A stretch of 64,000 bases of DNA from Bacillota bacterium (GCA_023402845.1 JAEYFP010000051.1:21451-85450); one strand, 5' to 3'. Positions 18,379 through 27,835 are shown, counted from the first letter of the stretch. The notes: generated from the sequence alone by a model not told the origin. Made by a program: numbers and translations.

Positions 18379-20150
18379 AACAAGTATTGAAGAAATTGAC
18401 ATTTGGTCATCCGATGCATTTGGCTCGCCCTGCGGTATGGCTTTTCCTTGAGGACTTTTTCAATTTGTTTCCCGCCATTATCATCTATGTCGTCATTAAC
18501 ATGGTTGCGGGAGCATTTGGGGAGCCAGATTCCCTGAACTTTCGAATGCTGTGGATTACATCAGGTGTTTTAGGGGTTCTGGCGCTGGTTCAGTTTGTAA
18601 TTGGATACTTTGCTTACAGTAACAGCTTCTTGCCATCAGCGGAGCATACGGCAGAGAATCGTATTTCATTTGTAAAAAAGCTGCGCCGTTTACCCCTTGG
18701 TTTTTTCTCGGGTAAGGAAAAAGGCGAGTTGATCAACAACTTTGCAGGAGATTTTGTCAACATTCAGCAGGCTATGACCGGCACACTTTCCGGGTTGTTC
18801 AGCATAGTTCTCTCCTGCGTGCTTACGTCAATTTTTATGTTTATTTTCAATCCGCTGATGGCGGCGGCGTTTTACATCTCACTGCCTGTTGCGGCAATCA
18901 TTTTAACAGCATCCATGAAAACGCTGGACCGAAATGCCGCCTGCATCGCGCTGGCCAGAGATAAGGCGGCAACTAACCTCAATGAGTATTTGGGCGGTAT
19001 GAAAACGCTGAAAAGCTATAACCAGACCGGAGAAGGCTTTTTAAAGCTGAAAACCGCATATCATCACCTGATGGAAACTTATATCAAAGTAGAAAGCGGC
19101 TCCGGCAGCCTGATACGTTTATGCACCTCTATCGTACAGTTCGGTCTGCCCCTGATGTGTATGGCAGGGGGCTACCTGCTGATGGGCGGTTCCCTCACAG
19201 CCGTGGAATTTATCAGCATCATTATTATCGGCACCAAGATATTGACGCCGGTGATTACGGCGGTTAGCAATATGATGATGCTGAGAAATAACTATGTTTC
19301 GGCAAAAAGGCTGGATAACACCATGCAGGAGCCGGAAATGTCAGGAGATGGAAAGCCGGGAGATAATCCCGAAATTCGCTTTGACCATGTGAACTTTTCT
19401 TATACCGAGGGCGCAGAGTGGGTTTTGAAGGATATTTCCTTTGAAATTTGCCGCGGTGGTCTAACCGCTATCGTAGGACCTTCCGGCAGCGGAAAATCCA
19501 CTATCCTGCGGCTGCTTACACGGTTTTGGGATGTGAGTGAAGGAACAATTTTAATTGACGGAAAAGCCCTTTCCTCCTTGATCCCGGAGTTGTGGCAGGA
19601 GAAGGTATCCATGGTATTGCAGGATGTTTATCTATTCAACGAAACCATTCGAGAGAATATCCTTTTTGGCAGAAAGGATGCCAGTGAGGAGGAGATGATG
19701 GAAGCTGCTGAGCAAGCAGGCTGTCACGATTTTATTATGGCACTTCCGGACGGGTATGACACCATGGTAGGCGAAGGCGGCAGTACGCTGTCCGGTGGAG
19801 AAAAGCAGCGAATATCCATCGCGAGGGCGCTCCTTAAGAAGGCGCCGGTGCTCTTGCTGGATGAACCGACTGCCAGTCTGGATGCCGGAAATGAAGCTCT
19901 TGTACAACGGGCAATCGGCGAGCTTGTGAAGGATACCACAGTGATCATGATTGCTCACCGGCTAAAGACAGTGCAGAATGCGGATCGAATTCTCGTGCTG
20001 GAGGATGGGCAGCTGAAGGAGCAAGGCACGCACCAGGGGCTTCTCTCGCAGGGAGGCTTATATGCAAAGCTTTGGAATATGCAGCAGAAATCCCTGGACT
20101 GGAACTTTCGGGGCAAAACTCCAGCCACCGTAGCAGGTAAAGGCCTATGA
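18375..20150 (+). CDS. ABC half-transporter, exporter fold, YbtQ/IrtB-like
   Basis: The 591-residue membrane-ATPase fusion has the coupling-helix region LPLGFFSGKEKGELINNFAGD, Walker A GPSGSGKS (about 367-374), Q-loop LQDVYLFNETIRENI, signature LSGGEKQR, Walker B VLLLDEPTASLD and switch AHRL. Its nucleotide site is canonical, whereas the upstream partner has ALAYSD after the Walker B Glu. It starts inside the stop of the preceding gene and ends in an ATGA overlap with the MFS gene, so three proteins are coupled in translation. Confidence 0.88.
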   Translation: MKQVLKKLTFGHPMHLARPAVWLFLEDFFNLFPAIIIYVVINMVAGAFGEPDSLNFRMLWITSGVLGVLALVQFVIGYFAYSNSFLPSAEHTAENRISFVKKLRRLPLGFFSGKEKGELINNFAGDFVNIQQAMTGTLSGLFSIVLSCVLTSIFMFIFNPLMAAAFYISLPVAAIILTASMKTLDRNAACIALARDKAATNLNEYLGGMKTLKSYNQTGEGFLKLKTAYHHLMETYIKVESGSGSLIRLCTSIVQFGLPLMCMAGGYLLMGGSLTAVEFISIIIIGTKILTPVITAVSNMMMLRNNYVSAKRLDNTMQEPEMSGDGKPGDNPEIRFDHVNFSYTEGAEWVLKDISFEICRGGLTAIVGPSGSGKSTILRLLTRFWDVSEGTILIDGKALSSLIPELWQEKVSMVLQDVYLFNETIRENILFGRKDASEEEMMEAAEQAGCHDFIMALPDGYDTMVGEGGSTLSGGEKQRISIARALLKKAPVLLLDEPTASLDAGNEALVQRAIGELVKDTTVIMIAHRLKTVQNADRILVLEDGQLKEQGTHQGLLSQGGLYAKLWNMQQKSLDWNFRGKTPATVAGKGL

Positions 20151-21376
20151 AAGAGAAGTGGAAAAAACGCTTTGCCATTATCTATACGGGACAGGCATTG
20201 TCCATTATTGGTTCCGCCGCTGTTCAATTTGCGATTGTTTGGTATCTGACCTTGAGAACGGAATCCTCTCTGACCCTAACCACAGCAGCCATTGTTGGGT
20301 ATCTGCCTACAGCGCTGTTGGGCCCGTTTGCCGGTGTATGGATTGACCGCTATAACAGGCGGACTGTGATGATGCTGGCGGATGGCTTGACGGCGCTTTC
20401 CAGTACTATACTGGCGCTTGTATTCCTGTTTTATGGAGATGCGCCGATATGGTTTATCTATCTCATCCTGTTTTTGCGCGGCGTGGGGTCAACCTTTCAT
20501 GATCCTGCCATGCGGGCTGCAATTCCGACACTGGTACCGACTGAGCAGCTTACAAAGGCAGGCGGCTGGGGAAATCTAATTTCTTCCGGCAGCAACATGC
20601 TGGGGCCAATGCTGGGAGCCGTACTGATGGAAGCTATCCCCATTGCGGCCGTCATGCAGGTGGATCTATTGGGAGCGGTATTCGCTATTCTTTGCCTATG
20701 CTTTGTGAAAATCCCCGATATCCCCCGTCAGAACGAAAAGCTTCACCTCTTTCTGGATATGAAGCAAGGCATCCGGGCTCTGACCGGCAATAAGCTGCTG
20801 ATGGCAGCTCTGCCCTCTGTTGTTATGGTTGGTATCTTGTTTATGCCGCTCAACTCTCTGTTCCCTCTGCTTGTACGGATGCATTTTAGAGGCGGTGCAT
20901 TGCAAAACGGCTTTGTTGATGTGTTTTTCGCCTCAGGGATGCTGCTTTCCTCCTTTTTGCTTGGAATGTGGGGCGGTATGAAGCGGAAATTTTTAATGGT
21001 TTCGTTATCCGTCATTGTCCTTGGAATCGCCACTGCCATAGGCGGCATTCTCCCATCCGCCGGGTTCTGGGCATTGCTCCTATGTGTGTTCATTATGGGA
21101 AGCATGGCGACCTTTTTCAATGTCCCGTTTTGGGCATATGCACAGGAAACGACACCCCCGGAACTATCGGGAAAGGCTATGTCCCTGCTGCTGACTGTCT
21201 TTACCATAGCAAATCCAATTGGGCTTGCCGCAGCAGGGCCGCTCAGCAGTATGACAGGCATAAGCCTCTGGTTTTTCTATTCAGGCATTGCATTGATTGT
21301 TGTAGGGTTTGTCTGTATACTGCGTACACGAAATCCTGAAAGTGCGTTTTTAGCGCAAAAGAACACGATTGCATAA
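20147..21376 (+). CDS. MFS transporter (EntS/YbtX-like position in a metallophore-type locus)
   Basis: The 409-residue protein has twelve predicted hydrophobic helices and MFS loop motifs (GPFAGVWIDRYNRRTVMMLADG between helices 2 and 3). It resembles the MFS group that includes the enterobactin exporter EntS and many macrolide-efflux-like proteins. It directly follows the two ABC half-transporters, the position YbtX holds in ybtPQX. Siderophore or metabolite export, or a helper in import, is inferred from position. A 66-base gap with a small hairpin separates it from the ECF genes. Confidence 0.82.
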   Translation: MKEKWKKRFAIIYTGQALSIIGSAAVQFAIVWYLTLRTESSLTLTTAAIVGYLPTALLGPFAGVWIDRYNRRTVMMLADGLTALSSTILALVFLFYGDAPIWFIYLILFLRGVGSTFHDPAMRAAIPTLVPTEQLTKAGGWGNLISSGSNMLGPMLGAVLMEAIPIAAVMQVDLLGAVFAILCLCFVKIPDIPRQNEKLHLFLDMKQGIRALTGNKLLMAALPSVVMVGILFMPLNSLFPLLVRMHFRGGALQNGFVDVFFASGMLLSSFLLGMWGGMKRKFLMVSLSVIVLGIATAIGGILPSAGFWALLLCVFIMGSMATFFNVPFWAYAQETTPPELSGKAMSLLLTVFTIANPIGLAAAGPLSSMTGISLWFFYSGIALIVVGFVCILRTRNPESAFLAQKNTIA

Positions 21377-21389
21377 GCTTTTGGAATTC

Positions 21390-21405
21390 CAGTCTAATAA
21401 GACTG
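21390..21405 (+). other. intercistronic hairpin before the ECF genes
   Basis: CAGTCT and AGACTG form a perfect 6-bp stem with an AATA loop, between the MFS stop (21376) and the S-component start (21443). No T-run follows. It may set relative expression of the ABC/MFS and ECF parts. Confidence 0.45.
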
Positions 21406-21442
21406 TATTCTATAAAACACTCATAAAAAAAGGAGATTAATT

Positions 21443-22054
21443 ATGAATATTGAACGTAAATTTATTGACCTTAAGGAATTGGTTTTAAGCGTCCTTCTTA
21501 GCTGCCTTATACTTGTTATTGCTCTGATCACAGTTGTCCCCATGAGCACAAACCTGAAAGCGCTTTATTTTATCAGTGCGGGTATCCCCGCTATCATAAC
21601 CGGCATTGCCTATGTGCTTATGACAGCAAAAAGTCCGCGCATCGGCACGTATTGTATTCTGCCATTTGTCTTTACTGTTTACTATATCATTTCTGGCACA
21701 CTATCAACGGCACTGTTTTTTTTCATTGCAGGCATACTCAGCGAGCTTGTTATGATTGGCGGCCGGGATAAAAAATGGCGCCCTCTTGTTCCCTGGTTTC
21801 TCAATTGGCTGACTTATACCTATGGAGGAACACTGGTATATCTGCTGATGAGAGATTCGCTTTTGAAAACCTATATGGGACTTGGTATGGATGAAACTAC
21901 GGCACTTGCAACAATGGATACCATTTTTTCGGTTTATACTGCGCCTGTCAATGTTCTTATTGCCGCGGTTTGCTGTCTTGCCATGGCGACAGTTGGGTAT
22001 CTCATTGGTATCAAAGTTCTGAAGAAATATTTCAAAACGGCGGGGATTGCATGA
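21443..22054 (+). CDS. ECF transporter S component, MptD family
   Basis: The 203-residue protein is almost entirely hydrophobic, with about six helices and few charged loops. Its length, its position before clear T and A components, and motifs such as FFIAGILSELVMIGG and YGGTLVYLLMRDS fit the MptD-type S component (substrate-binding membrane subunit). AAGGAG precedes the ATG and the stop overlaps the T gene by ATGA. The substrate is unknown. Related cassettes in streptococci (the siaFGH genes) have been linked to heme uptake, as far as I recall. Confidence 0.8.
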   Translation: MNIERKFIDLKELVLSVLLSCLILVIALITVVPMSTNLKALYFISAGIPAIITGIAYVLMTAKSPRIGTYCILPFVFTVYYIISGTLSTALFFFIAGILSELVMIGGRDKKWRPLVPWFLNWLTYTYGGTLVYLLMRDSLLKTYMGLGMDETTALATMDTIFSVYTAPVNVLIAAVCCLAMATVGYLIGIKVLKKYFKTAGIA

Positions 22055-22788
22055 GTGCAGCAAAGCGGGAGGTTCAGATTGATCCGCGAGTTTATCTGGC
22101 GCTCATATTAACCGGAAGTATCGCAACAATTTATATACATACGGAATATGGCATGGCAGTGATGTTTGCTGTTTCTTTGCTTTGGCAGCTCATCGCCGCT
22201 AAGGGTAAGGGATTTTTCGGATATATTTTTACTTATCTGTTTCTGTTCGGGATCGCCCACGCAGCAATCTGGTGGGTTTCCGGAAATGCTGGAAATACAA
22301 CAGCGGTCACGCTTGCGTCATTTGGGGTATCGGGGCGTAAAGCTCTGATACCGCTCATGTTTGCGATTCTGCTTGCACGAACCCCAACCGGCTCATTTAT
22401 GGGTGCTTTGAATGCCATGAAGATTCCGAAGACAGTAAGTATTGGCGTTGCAATTGGGCTTCGTTTTTTCCCTACGGTTGCTCAGGAATACCGGCAGATT
22501 CGTAATGCACAGCGTTTCAGAGGCGTTGGCATTGGTTTTTGGAATACTCTTTTCCATTTACCAAAGGTTCTGGAATACATCCTGCTGCCTCTGATTGTCC
22601 GTATTGTTCGAATTTCAGAGGAATTGTCTGCGTCTGTAACAGTGAGGGGTGTGCGCTTTAACAATCAGATTATAAGCTATCGTCCCGTTCATATTTGTGG
22701 AAAGGATATGGCTTTGTTTGGCGGAACGCTAGCCCTTTATGTGCTGATTTTTCTATCCGACCGTTATATGCTTGGGGTGCTGACATGA
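22051..22788 (+). CDS. ECF transporter T component (CbiQ/EcfT family)
   Basis: The 245-residue membrane protein has four to five hydrophobic segments in its first half, then two Ala/Arg-Gly coupling motifs characteristic of T components, AQRFRGVG and VTVRGVRF, which bind the ATPases. ATG 22051 overlaps the S-component stop (ATGA); an ORF extension upstream lies wholly inside the S gene. It ends in an ATGA overlap with the A gene. It transmits ATPase movement to the S component. Confidence 0.88.
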   Translation: MSAAKREVQIDPRVYLALILTGSIATIYIHTEYGMAVMFAVSLLWQLIAAKGKGFFGYIFTYLFLFGIAHAAIWWVSGNAGNTTAVTLASFGVSGRKALIPLMFAILLARTPTGSFMGALNAMKIPKTVSIGVAIGLRFFPTVAQEYRQIRNAQRFRGVGIGFWNTLFHLPKVLEYILLPLIVRIVRISEELSASVTVRGVRFNNQIISYRPVHICGKDMALFGGTLALYVLIFLSDRYMLGVLT

Positions 22789-24224
22789 TCAAACTTACAA
22801 ATCTATCATTTCAATATGGGGAACAGAGCAATCAAGAGCCGCAGCTGAAAGAGATTTCATTGAGCATAGAACCCGGAGAATTGATTTTGCTCACGGGGAA
22901 AAGCGGCTGTGGGAAAACCACTCTGACGCGCGTACTCAATGGACTTTGCCCGCAATTTTATCCGGGGACACTTACCGGAGAGTATCTTTTGGATAACCGG
23001 GATGCCTTAAACATGCCTGTCAGCGAACTTGGAACCGTCATCGGAAGTGTGTTTCAGGATCCGCGCAGCCAGTTCTTTGCTGCCAATACCACGGATGAGA
23101 TCGTTCTGGGTATGGAAAATGCGGCAATTCCACGAAATACTATGCAGGAGTTACTTAAGGAAACCGTATCTCAAATCGGAGTAGAGAGTTTATTGGAACG
23201 ACCTATTTTTCCGCTATCCAGCGGAGAAAAGCAGCGCATTGCCATCGCATCCGCCTGTGCCATACAGCCCAGAGTACTGGTGCTTGATGAACCTACTGCA
23301 AATTTGGACAACGATGCGATTACCCGGTTGTCAACGCTCTTATTCCGTCTGAAGGAGGCGGGAACGACGATTATTCTGTCTGAACACCGTCTTCACTATG
23401 TGAAAGACTCGTTTGACCGGATGATCGTCATGGATGATGGGTGTATCATAGCCGAATACACGCGAGAAGAAGCATTGCGCCTTGATACGGAAACAATAAA
23501 ATCTTTGGGACTTCGCCTGTTTAGGGAACCTGCTATTACGCCGGGAAGCCGCGTCAAGGATGACGGTTCCGCTTGTTTGCGGGCGCAGCAGGTATCCCTC
23601 TCATTTGACGGGCAGAAGGTTCTGGACGAAGCAGGACTCTGTGCGGACAGAGGACAAATAGTTGCTGTCATGGGTGGAAACGGTGCGGGTAAATCCAGTT
23701 TTTGCCGTGTGCTTACCGGACTGTACCGCCAGCAGGTGGGACAGATCTGTATGAATGGCAAAGTATCCAAAAGAAAGCAGCGTATCCAAGGCACTTTTTT
23801 TGCGCAGCAGGATACGGACTATCAGCTTTATACTTCTGCAGTTGTGGATGAATTTCGTGTTGGGAAGCGAGAGAAAGATATTTCGATGGAAGAAATCACA
23901 AGTTACTTACACGATGTTGGCCTGGATGGACTTTTGGAACGTCATCCGCTTTCCCTGTCGGGAGGACAAAAGCAGAGGCTTTTATTGGCACTGGCGGTTG
24001 CCAGCGGAAAAGATATTCTTGTGCTCGATGAGCCGACCAGCGGGCTGGATGGTGCAAGCATGCGGATTACTGCCGATCTGCTGAAGAAGATTGCCCGAGA
24101 CGGTAAAAGTATTATTCTTATTACCCATGATCTTGAACTTGTAAACGAGGTGGCTGACAGTATCCTCTTTATGGATAAAGGGAAAGTTGTTTATCATAAG
24201 TCGCTGTCAGCAGAAAGCAAATAA
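22785..24224 (+). CDS. ECF transporter A component, two fused ATPase domains
   Basis: The 479-residue protein contains two ABC ATPase domains in tandem. The first has Walker A GKSGCGKT (about 37-44), signature LSSGEKQR and Walker B VLVLDEPTANLD. The second has GGNGAGKS (about 296-303), LSGGQKQR and ILVLDEPTSGLD, with switch His in LITHDLE. Fused duplicates of this kind serve as the complete ATPase pair of ECF modules (EcfA-EcfA'). Translation is coupled to the T gene by an ATGA. A strong terminator follows. Confidence 0.92.
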   Translation: MIKLTNLSFQYGEQSNQEPQLKEISLSIEPGELILLTGKSGCGKTTLTRVLNGLCPQFYPGTLTGEYLLDNRDALNMPVSELGTVIGSVFQDPRSQFFAANTTDEIVLGMENAAIPRNTMQELLKETVSQIGVESLLERPIFPLSSGEKQRIAIASACAIQPRVLVLDEPTANLDNDAITRLSTLLFRLKEAGTTIILSEHRLHYVKDSFDRMIVMDDGCIIAEYTREEALRLDTETIKSLGLRLFREPAITPGSRVKDDGSACLRAQQVSLSFDGQKVLDEAGLCADRGQIVAVMGGNGAGKSSFCRVLTGLYRQQVGQICMNGKVSKRKQRIQGTFFAQQDTDYQLYTSAVVDEFRVGKREKDISMEEITSYLHDVGLDGLLERHPLSLSGGQKQRLLLALAVASGKDILVLDEPTSGLDGASMRITADLLKKIARDGKSIILITHDLELVNEVADSILFMDKGKVVYHKSLSAESK

Positions 24225-24265
24225 GTCTTTCTGACATATTGTCAGTAAGAAGAATTAGAGAAGAA

Positions 24266-24303
24266 ACTGGATATACTGCTTTAGGGTATATCCAGTATTT
24301 TTT
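24266..24303 (+). terminator. Rho-independent terminator of the ABC/ECF operon
   Basis: ACTGGATATAC (24266-24276) pairs perfectly with GTATATCCAGT (24286-24296), followed by A and six T. A smaller hairpin, CTGACA-TAT-TGTCAG, lies just upstream at 24231-24245. Confidence 0.88.
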
Positions 24304-24496
24304 ATGCGCAGCTGCGCGCGGGCGAAGCACACTTTTGTTCTATTGAGAATTACGATGAATTCCCTATCTAATTAGAACGGTACTCGAGCTGTATAATCTA
24401 TTTACATCTGCTTGTTTCTGATTTACCATGTAAAAAGGTATTTGATAGATATAATTTTATACTAACTATTTTTATTTCTGGGAATGGAGGATGAAT

Positions 24497-26236
24497 ATGC
24501 TGATCAGTCAAATTATGAGAGAAAAGTCACCGGAGATGGATCCGCTGCGCTTGGGTGCCGGATGGAAAAAAGAGGACTTGGAAAAGGTGCAGATTATGAT
24601 TGAAAGTACTTTTGGTGATTCCCATCCCGGAAGTGCGCATTTGAATCAGCTGGTGGAAAGTGCAAAACGTGGTATAGCTGATGCGGGAGGATTCGGAGCA
24701 AGGTATTTTTGTACGGATATCTGTGACGGAGAAAGTCAGGGAACAGACGGTATCAATTATAGTTTGGTAAGCAGGGAAATTATCGCGGATATGATTGAGA
24801 TTCATGGGAATGCCACACCATTTGACGGCGACGTTTATATTGCCAGTTGTGATAAGGGAATGCCTGCAAATTTGATGGGAATGGCCAGGATAAATATGCC
24901 TTCGATTGCACTTCCGGGTGGTACAATGTGTGCGGGGCCGGAAATGTTAACACTGGAACAGCTCGGAATGTACAATGCAATGTATGAGAGAGGCGAAATT
25001 GATAAAAATAAGTTGAACTGGGCGAAAGAAAACGCCTGTCCAAGCTGCGGAGCATGCAGCTTTATCGGGACGGCCAGTTCGATGCAGATTATGGCAGAAG
25101 CATTGGGCCTTGCGCTTCCGGGAAGTGCTCTTGTACCTGCTGCAAGCAGTGTGCTTTTGGAATATGCTTATCAGACGGGAAAGCAAAGCGTGGAACTTGC
25201 CAGAAAAGGAATACGGCCATCAGATATTGTGACAATGAAAAGCTTTGAAAATAGCATTATGGTTCATGCTGCAATATCCGGCAGCACCAATTGTCTGCTG
25301 CATATTCCCGCAATCGCCCATGAATATGGAATAGAAATAACAGGAGAAACTTTCGACAGATTGCACCGCGGAGCCCACTATATTCTTAATCTGAGGCCTA
25401 CCGGCAAATGGCCAGCAGAGTTCTTTTATTATGCGGGTGGGGTACCGGCAATTATGAAACAAATTCAGGAAACGCTTCATATGGATGTCATGACGGTCAC
25501 CGGAAAAACTCTCGGAGAAAATCTGAGCATTCTTGAAAAAAACGGATATTATGAACGATGCGAAGAAGGATTAGCACAGGCAAACAGGAAATATCGCAGT
25601 TCCATTACAAAGGAAGATATTATTTGTTTATTTGACAGGCCGTTGGGTGAAGATGGAAGTATCGCAGTACTAAAGGGAAATCTGGCACCCGAAGGGGCGG
25701 TTATTAAGCATACGGCATGTCCGAAAGAAATGCATATTGCGACACTTTCTGCCAGGGTATTTGACAGTGAAGAAGACTGTCTGAATGCGGTTTTGCATCA
25801 TCACGTAAGGCCGGGAGACGCTGTCTTTATCCGTTATGAAGGACCAAAGGGCAGTGGGATGCCGGAAATGTTCTATACTTCCGAGGCCATAAGCTCGGAT
25901 AAGGAATTAGGCAAGAGTATTGCCTTAATTACGGACGGGCGGTTTTCGGGTGCATCGACAGGACCGGTGATTGGTCATTGTTCACCTGAGGCAGCAAGCG
26001 GCGGCCCCATTGCACTTGTGGAAGATGGTGACATCATTTACATTAATATTCCTGAGCGGGTTCTTTCAATAATCGGTATTCAAGGCATACACAAAAGCAA
26101 AGAAGAAATAGATGAAGTTTTAATAGAGAGAAAGAAAAGGTGGCGAAGAAAAGAAAGCAAATATAAGCATGGTGTGTTGGCACTGTTTGCTGAAAAAGCA
26201 GCAAGCCCTATGAAAGGAGCGTATTTAGAAGTATGA
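24497..26236 (+). CDS. IlvD/Edd-family dehydratase (sugar-acid or dihydroxy-acid dehydratase)
   Basis: The 579-residue protein is a member of the IlvD/Edd iron-sulfur dehydratases, with cluster cysteines in DICDGES, ASCDKGMPAN and CPSCGACSFIGTASSM. The nucleophile/metal region SGSTNCLLH and the C-terminal TDGRFSGASTGPVIGHCSPEA are also present. Family members dehydrate dihydroxy acids of branched amino-acid synthesis, phosphogluconate, or aldonic acids such as xylonate and arabinonate. Being followed by a sugar transporter and a glycosidase favours an aldonic acid. ATG 24497 sits six bases after GGAGG; ATG 24491 would have no spacing. A 272-base non-coding stretch precedes it. Confidence 0.9.
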   Translation: MLISQIMREKSPEMDPLRLGAGWKKEDLEKVQIMIESTFGDSHPGSAHLNQLVESAKRGIADAGGFGARYFCTDICDGESQGTDGINYSLVSREIIADMIEIHGNATPFDGDVYIASCDKGMPANLMGMARINMPSIALPGGTMCAGPEMLTLEQLGMYNAMYERGEIDKNKLNWAKENACPSCGACSFIGTASSMQIMAEALGLALPGSALVPAASSVLLEYAYQTGKQSVELARKGIRPSDIVTMKSFENSIMVHAAISGSTNCLLHIPAIAHEYGIEITGETFDRLHRGAHYILNLRPTGKWPAEFFYYAGGVPAIMKQIQETLHMDVMTVTGKTLGENLSILEKNGYYERCEEGLAQANRKYRSSITKEDIICLFDRPLGEDGSIAVLKGNLAPEGAVIKHTACPKEMHIATLSARVFDSEEDCLNAVLHHHVRPGDAVFIRYEGPKGSGMPEMFYTSEAISSDKELGKSIALITDGRFSGASTGPVIGHCSPEAASGGPIALVEDGDIIYINIPERVLSIIGIQGIHKSKEEIDEVLIERKKRWRRKESKYKHGVLALFAEKAASPMKGAYLEV

Positions 26237-26300
26237 TACAGGTTTCTTTTTTTTAATGCCCTCATTTCTGATAATCCATGTGATAGATTCTTGATTTCGT

Positions 26301-26306
26301 TATAAT
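26301..26306 (+). promoter_or_regulatory. TATAAT -10 box upstream of the sugar-binding protein
   Basis: A perfect TATAAT lies 48 bases before the ATG. No good -35 is visible 17 bases upstream, which would fit an activator-dependent promoter, perhaps under the YesN-like regulator encoded downstream. Confidence 0.4.
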
Positions 26307-26353
26307 GAACAGTGTAAAGAGTTTTTGAGAAAATGAAAAAACAAGGAGGGTAT

Positions 26354-27751
26354 ATGAAAAAGAAAGCTTTATCATTATTATTAGCAGCAGCAATGACCGT
26401 TTCTCTTTGCGCATGCGGGAACACACAGGCAAAAGCAACAGATAGCAGTGAGGATGCTTCTACAGAGGCGGCAGAGGCTTCTGGTGAGGAGACGGCAGCA
26501 ACGGATTCTGCGGATGCTGCGGGTACAAAATCATATGAAGGAGTAACATTAAATATTGCACATAGTGTGACAGACAGTACCTCGGATTCATTTGATGCGC
26601 AGTTTGCTGCATTTGAAGAAAAGTATGGCTGCAATATTGAAGTAGAGCATTTATCAAGCGATGCAGACGAAATGGAAAGTGTTATTCTGGTAAGAGCTGC
26701 AACAGGGAATCTTCCGGATATGTGGCTGAATTCGGTAGGTGCCAAATTGGATGCGGTGTCCCCGGCTGAAAATTGCTATGATCTTTCAAGCGAGGACTGG
26801 ATTAAAGAAAGAGTAAATGGATCCTATCTTGATATTGTGACTGATCAGGAGAGCGGTGCTGTTTATGGAATTCCTTCAAAACCGTCCAACGTTGCAGGTG
26901 TGTTTTACAATAAAGAGGTTTATAAAGATTTAGGCCTTTCTATTCCGACAACATGGGAAGAGTTTCTGGCAAATTGTGCGGCGATTAAAGAATCAACGGA
27001 AATCGATCCTGTAATGTCGCAGTATAGCAATGCTTCCGGCTGCCAGATATTATTTTTGTCACAGTATTATTATGCGCAGCATGCAAATCCCGAGTTTGCA
27101 TCCCAGTATACCAATAAAGAGCTCGAACTGCATGATTCTCCGGAATACATGCGCGGCTTGAGTAAAATGTATGACATATGGGAGAATGAATATCAAAACG
27201 ACAATCCGCTCGAGATCAGCTGGGAGGATGCGGCCCTTGCGGTATCAGGGGGGTCGGCTGCACATATTTTCTGCAGAACGAATATTATGTCAACTGTCGA
27301 AACAGTAAATCCTGAAGCAGTGGAGAATGTAGGCTTCTTCCCTCTCCCGGATGAGGATCCCTCAGTGCTTGGTGTTGCAAGCTGGATGCCTGAAGCATGG
27401 TGTATCAGCAAAAATTCTCCGAATGCTGATCTCGCTTTATTGCTTGCAGAGTATCTCACATCAAAGGAAGCGATAGATGAATACTGCACAAAGACAACTC
27501 CGACAGGTGCATTTATGTTAAATGGAATTGAACTGCCTGACAATGTCAGTTCAGCTGTCAGGGAAGCACAGGAATGGAATGAACAGGCGTCCTCACCTGT
27601 TATGGAGTATTTTTCCAGCATCAAGGGCGCCAATATGGCAACGATCCTCAGTATGGTAGGAACCGGGCAATATACACCGGAAGAGGCAATTGCTGAAATT
27701 GAAGCAGATAATGCAATTGATGCGCAGCAGAAAGAACTTGCCGGCTGGTAA
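26354..27751 (+). CDS. sugar ABC transporter substrate-binding lipoprotein (SBP family 1)
   Basis: The 465-residue precursor has a lipoprotein signal (KKKALSLLLAAAMTVSLCAC with Cys as the anchor) and an acidic Ser/Glu/Ala-rich linker. An SBP family 1 domain follows, with the usual YGIPSKPSNVAGVFYNKEVY and LGLSIPTTWEEFLANC segments. Such lipoproteins on the outer face of the membrane deliver oligosaccharides to MalFG-type permeases. AAGGAGG before 26354 sets the start; the ATG at 26333 is ignored. A strong hairpin separates it from its permease genes, a usual way to make more binding protein than permease. Confidence 0.9.
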   Translation: MKKKALSLLLAAAMTVSLCACGNTQAKATDSSEDASTEAAEASGEETAATDSADAAGTKSYEGVTLNIAHSVTDSTSDSFDAQFAAFEEKYGCNIEVEHLSSDADEMESVILVRAATGNLPDMWLNSVGAKLDAVSPAENCYDLSSEDWIKERVNGSYLDIVTDQESGAVYGIPSKPSNVAGVFYNKEVYKDLGLSIPTTWEEFLANCAAIKESTEIDPVMSQYSNASGCQILFLSQYYYAQHANPEFASQYTNKELELHDSPEYMRGLSKMYDIWENEYQNDNPLEISWEDAALAVSGGSAAHIFCRTNIMSTVETVNPEAVENVGFFPLPDEDPSVLGVASWMPEAWCISKNSPNADLALLLAEYLTSKEAIDEYCTKTTPTGAFMLNGIELPDNVSSAVREAQEWNEQASSPVMEYFSSIKGANMATILSMVGTGQYTPEEAIAEIEADNAIDAQQKELAGW

Positions 27752-27778
27752 AGTATTTGGTTGATTGCCATATACACG

Positions 27779-27835
27779 AGGGGAGAAAGGTATGATACTG
27801 CATTTCATAGTATTCGTATTCTTTCTCCCCTTTTT
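27779..27835 (+). terminator. terminator or attenuator between binding protein and permease genes
   Basis: AGGGGAGAAAG (27779-27789) pairs with CTTTCTCCCCT (27821-27831), an 11-bp perfect stem, and an inner ATACT/AGTAT pair shortens the loop. Five T (27831-27835) follow. Partial read-through would lower permease expression relative to the binding protein. Confidence 0.75.

Noticed and set aside
20743..21261. Open frame of 172 codons on the minus strand inside the MFS gene
   Set aside because: It lies wholly opposite a clear membrane-transporter gene, has no ribosome site and shows no family motif; it is a shadow frame.
24304..24330. GCGCAGCTGCGC palindrome after the terminator as an attachment or insertion site
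   Set aside because: It is a single short palindrome without a matching copy, target duplication or integrase gene in the window.
26246..26256. Run of T after the dehydratase gene as a terminator
   Set aside because: No stem precedes the T-run, so intrinsic termination is not supported.
26080..26745. Open frame of 221 codons on the minus strand over the dehydratase end and binding-protein start
   Set aside because: It is opposite two confidently identified genes and reads as antisense of their low-complexity linker; no ribosome site.
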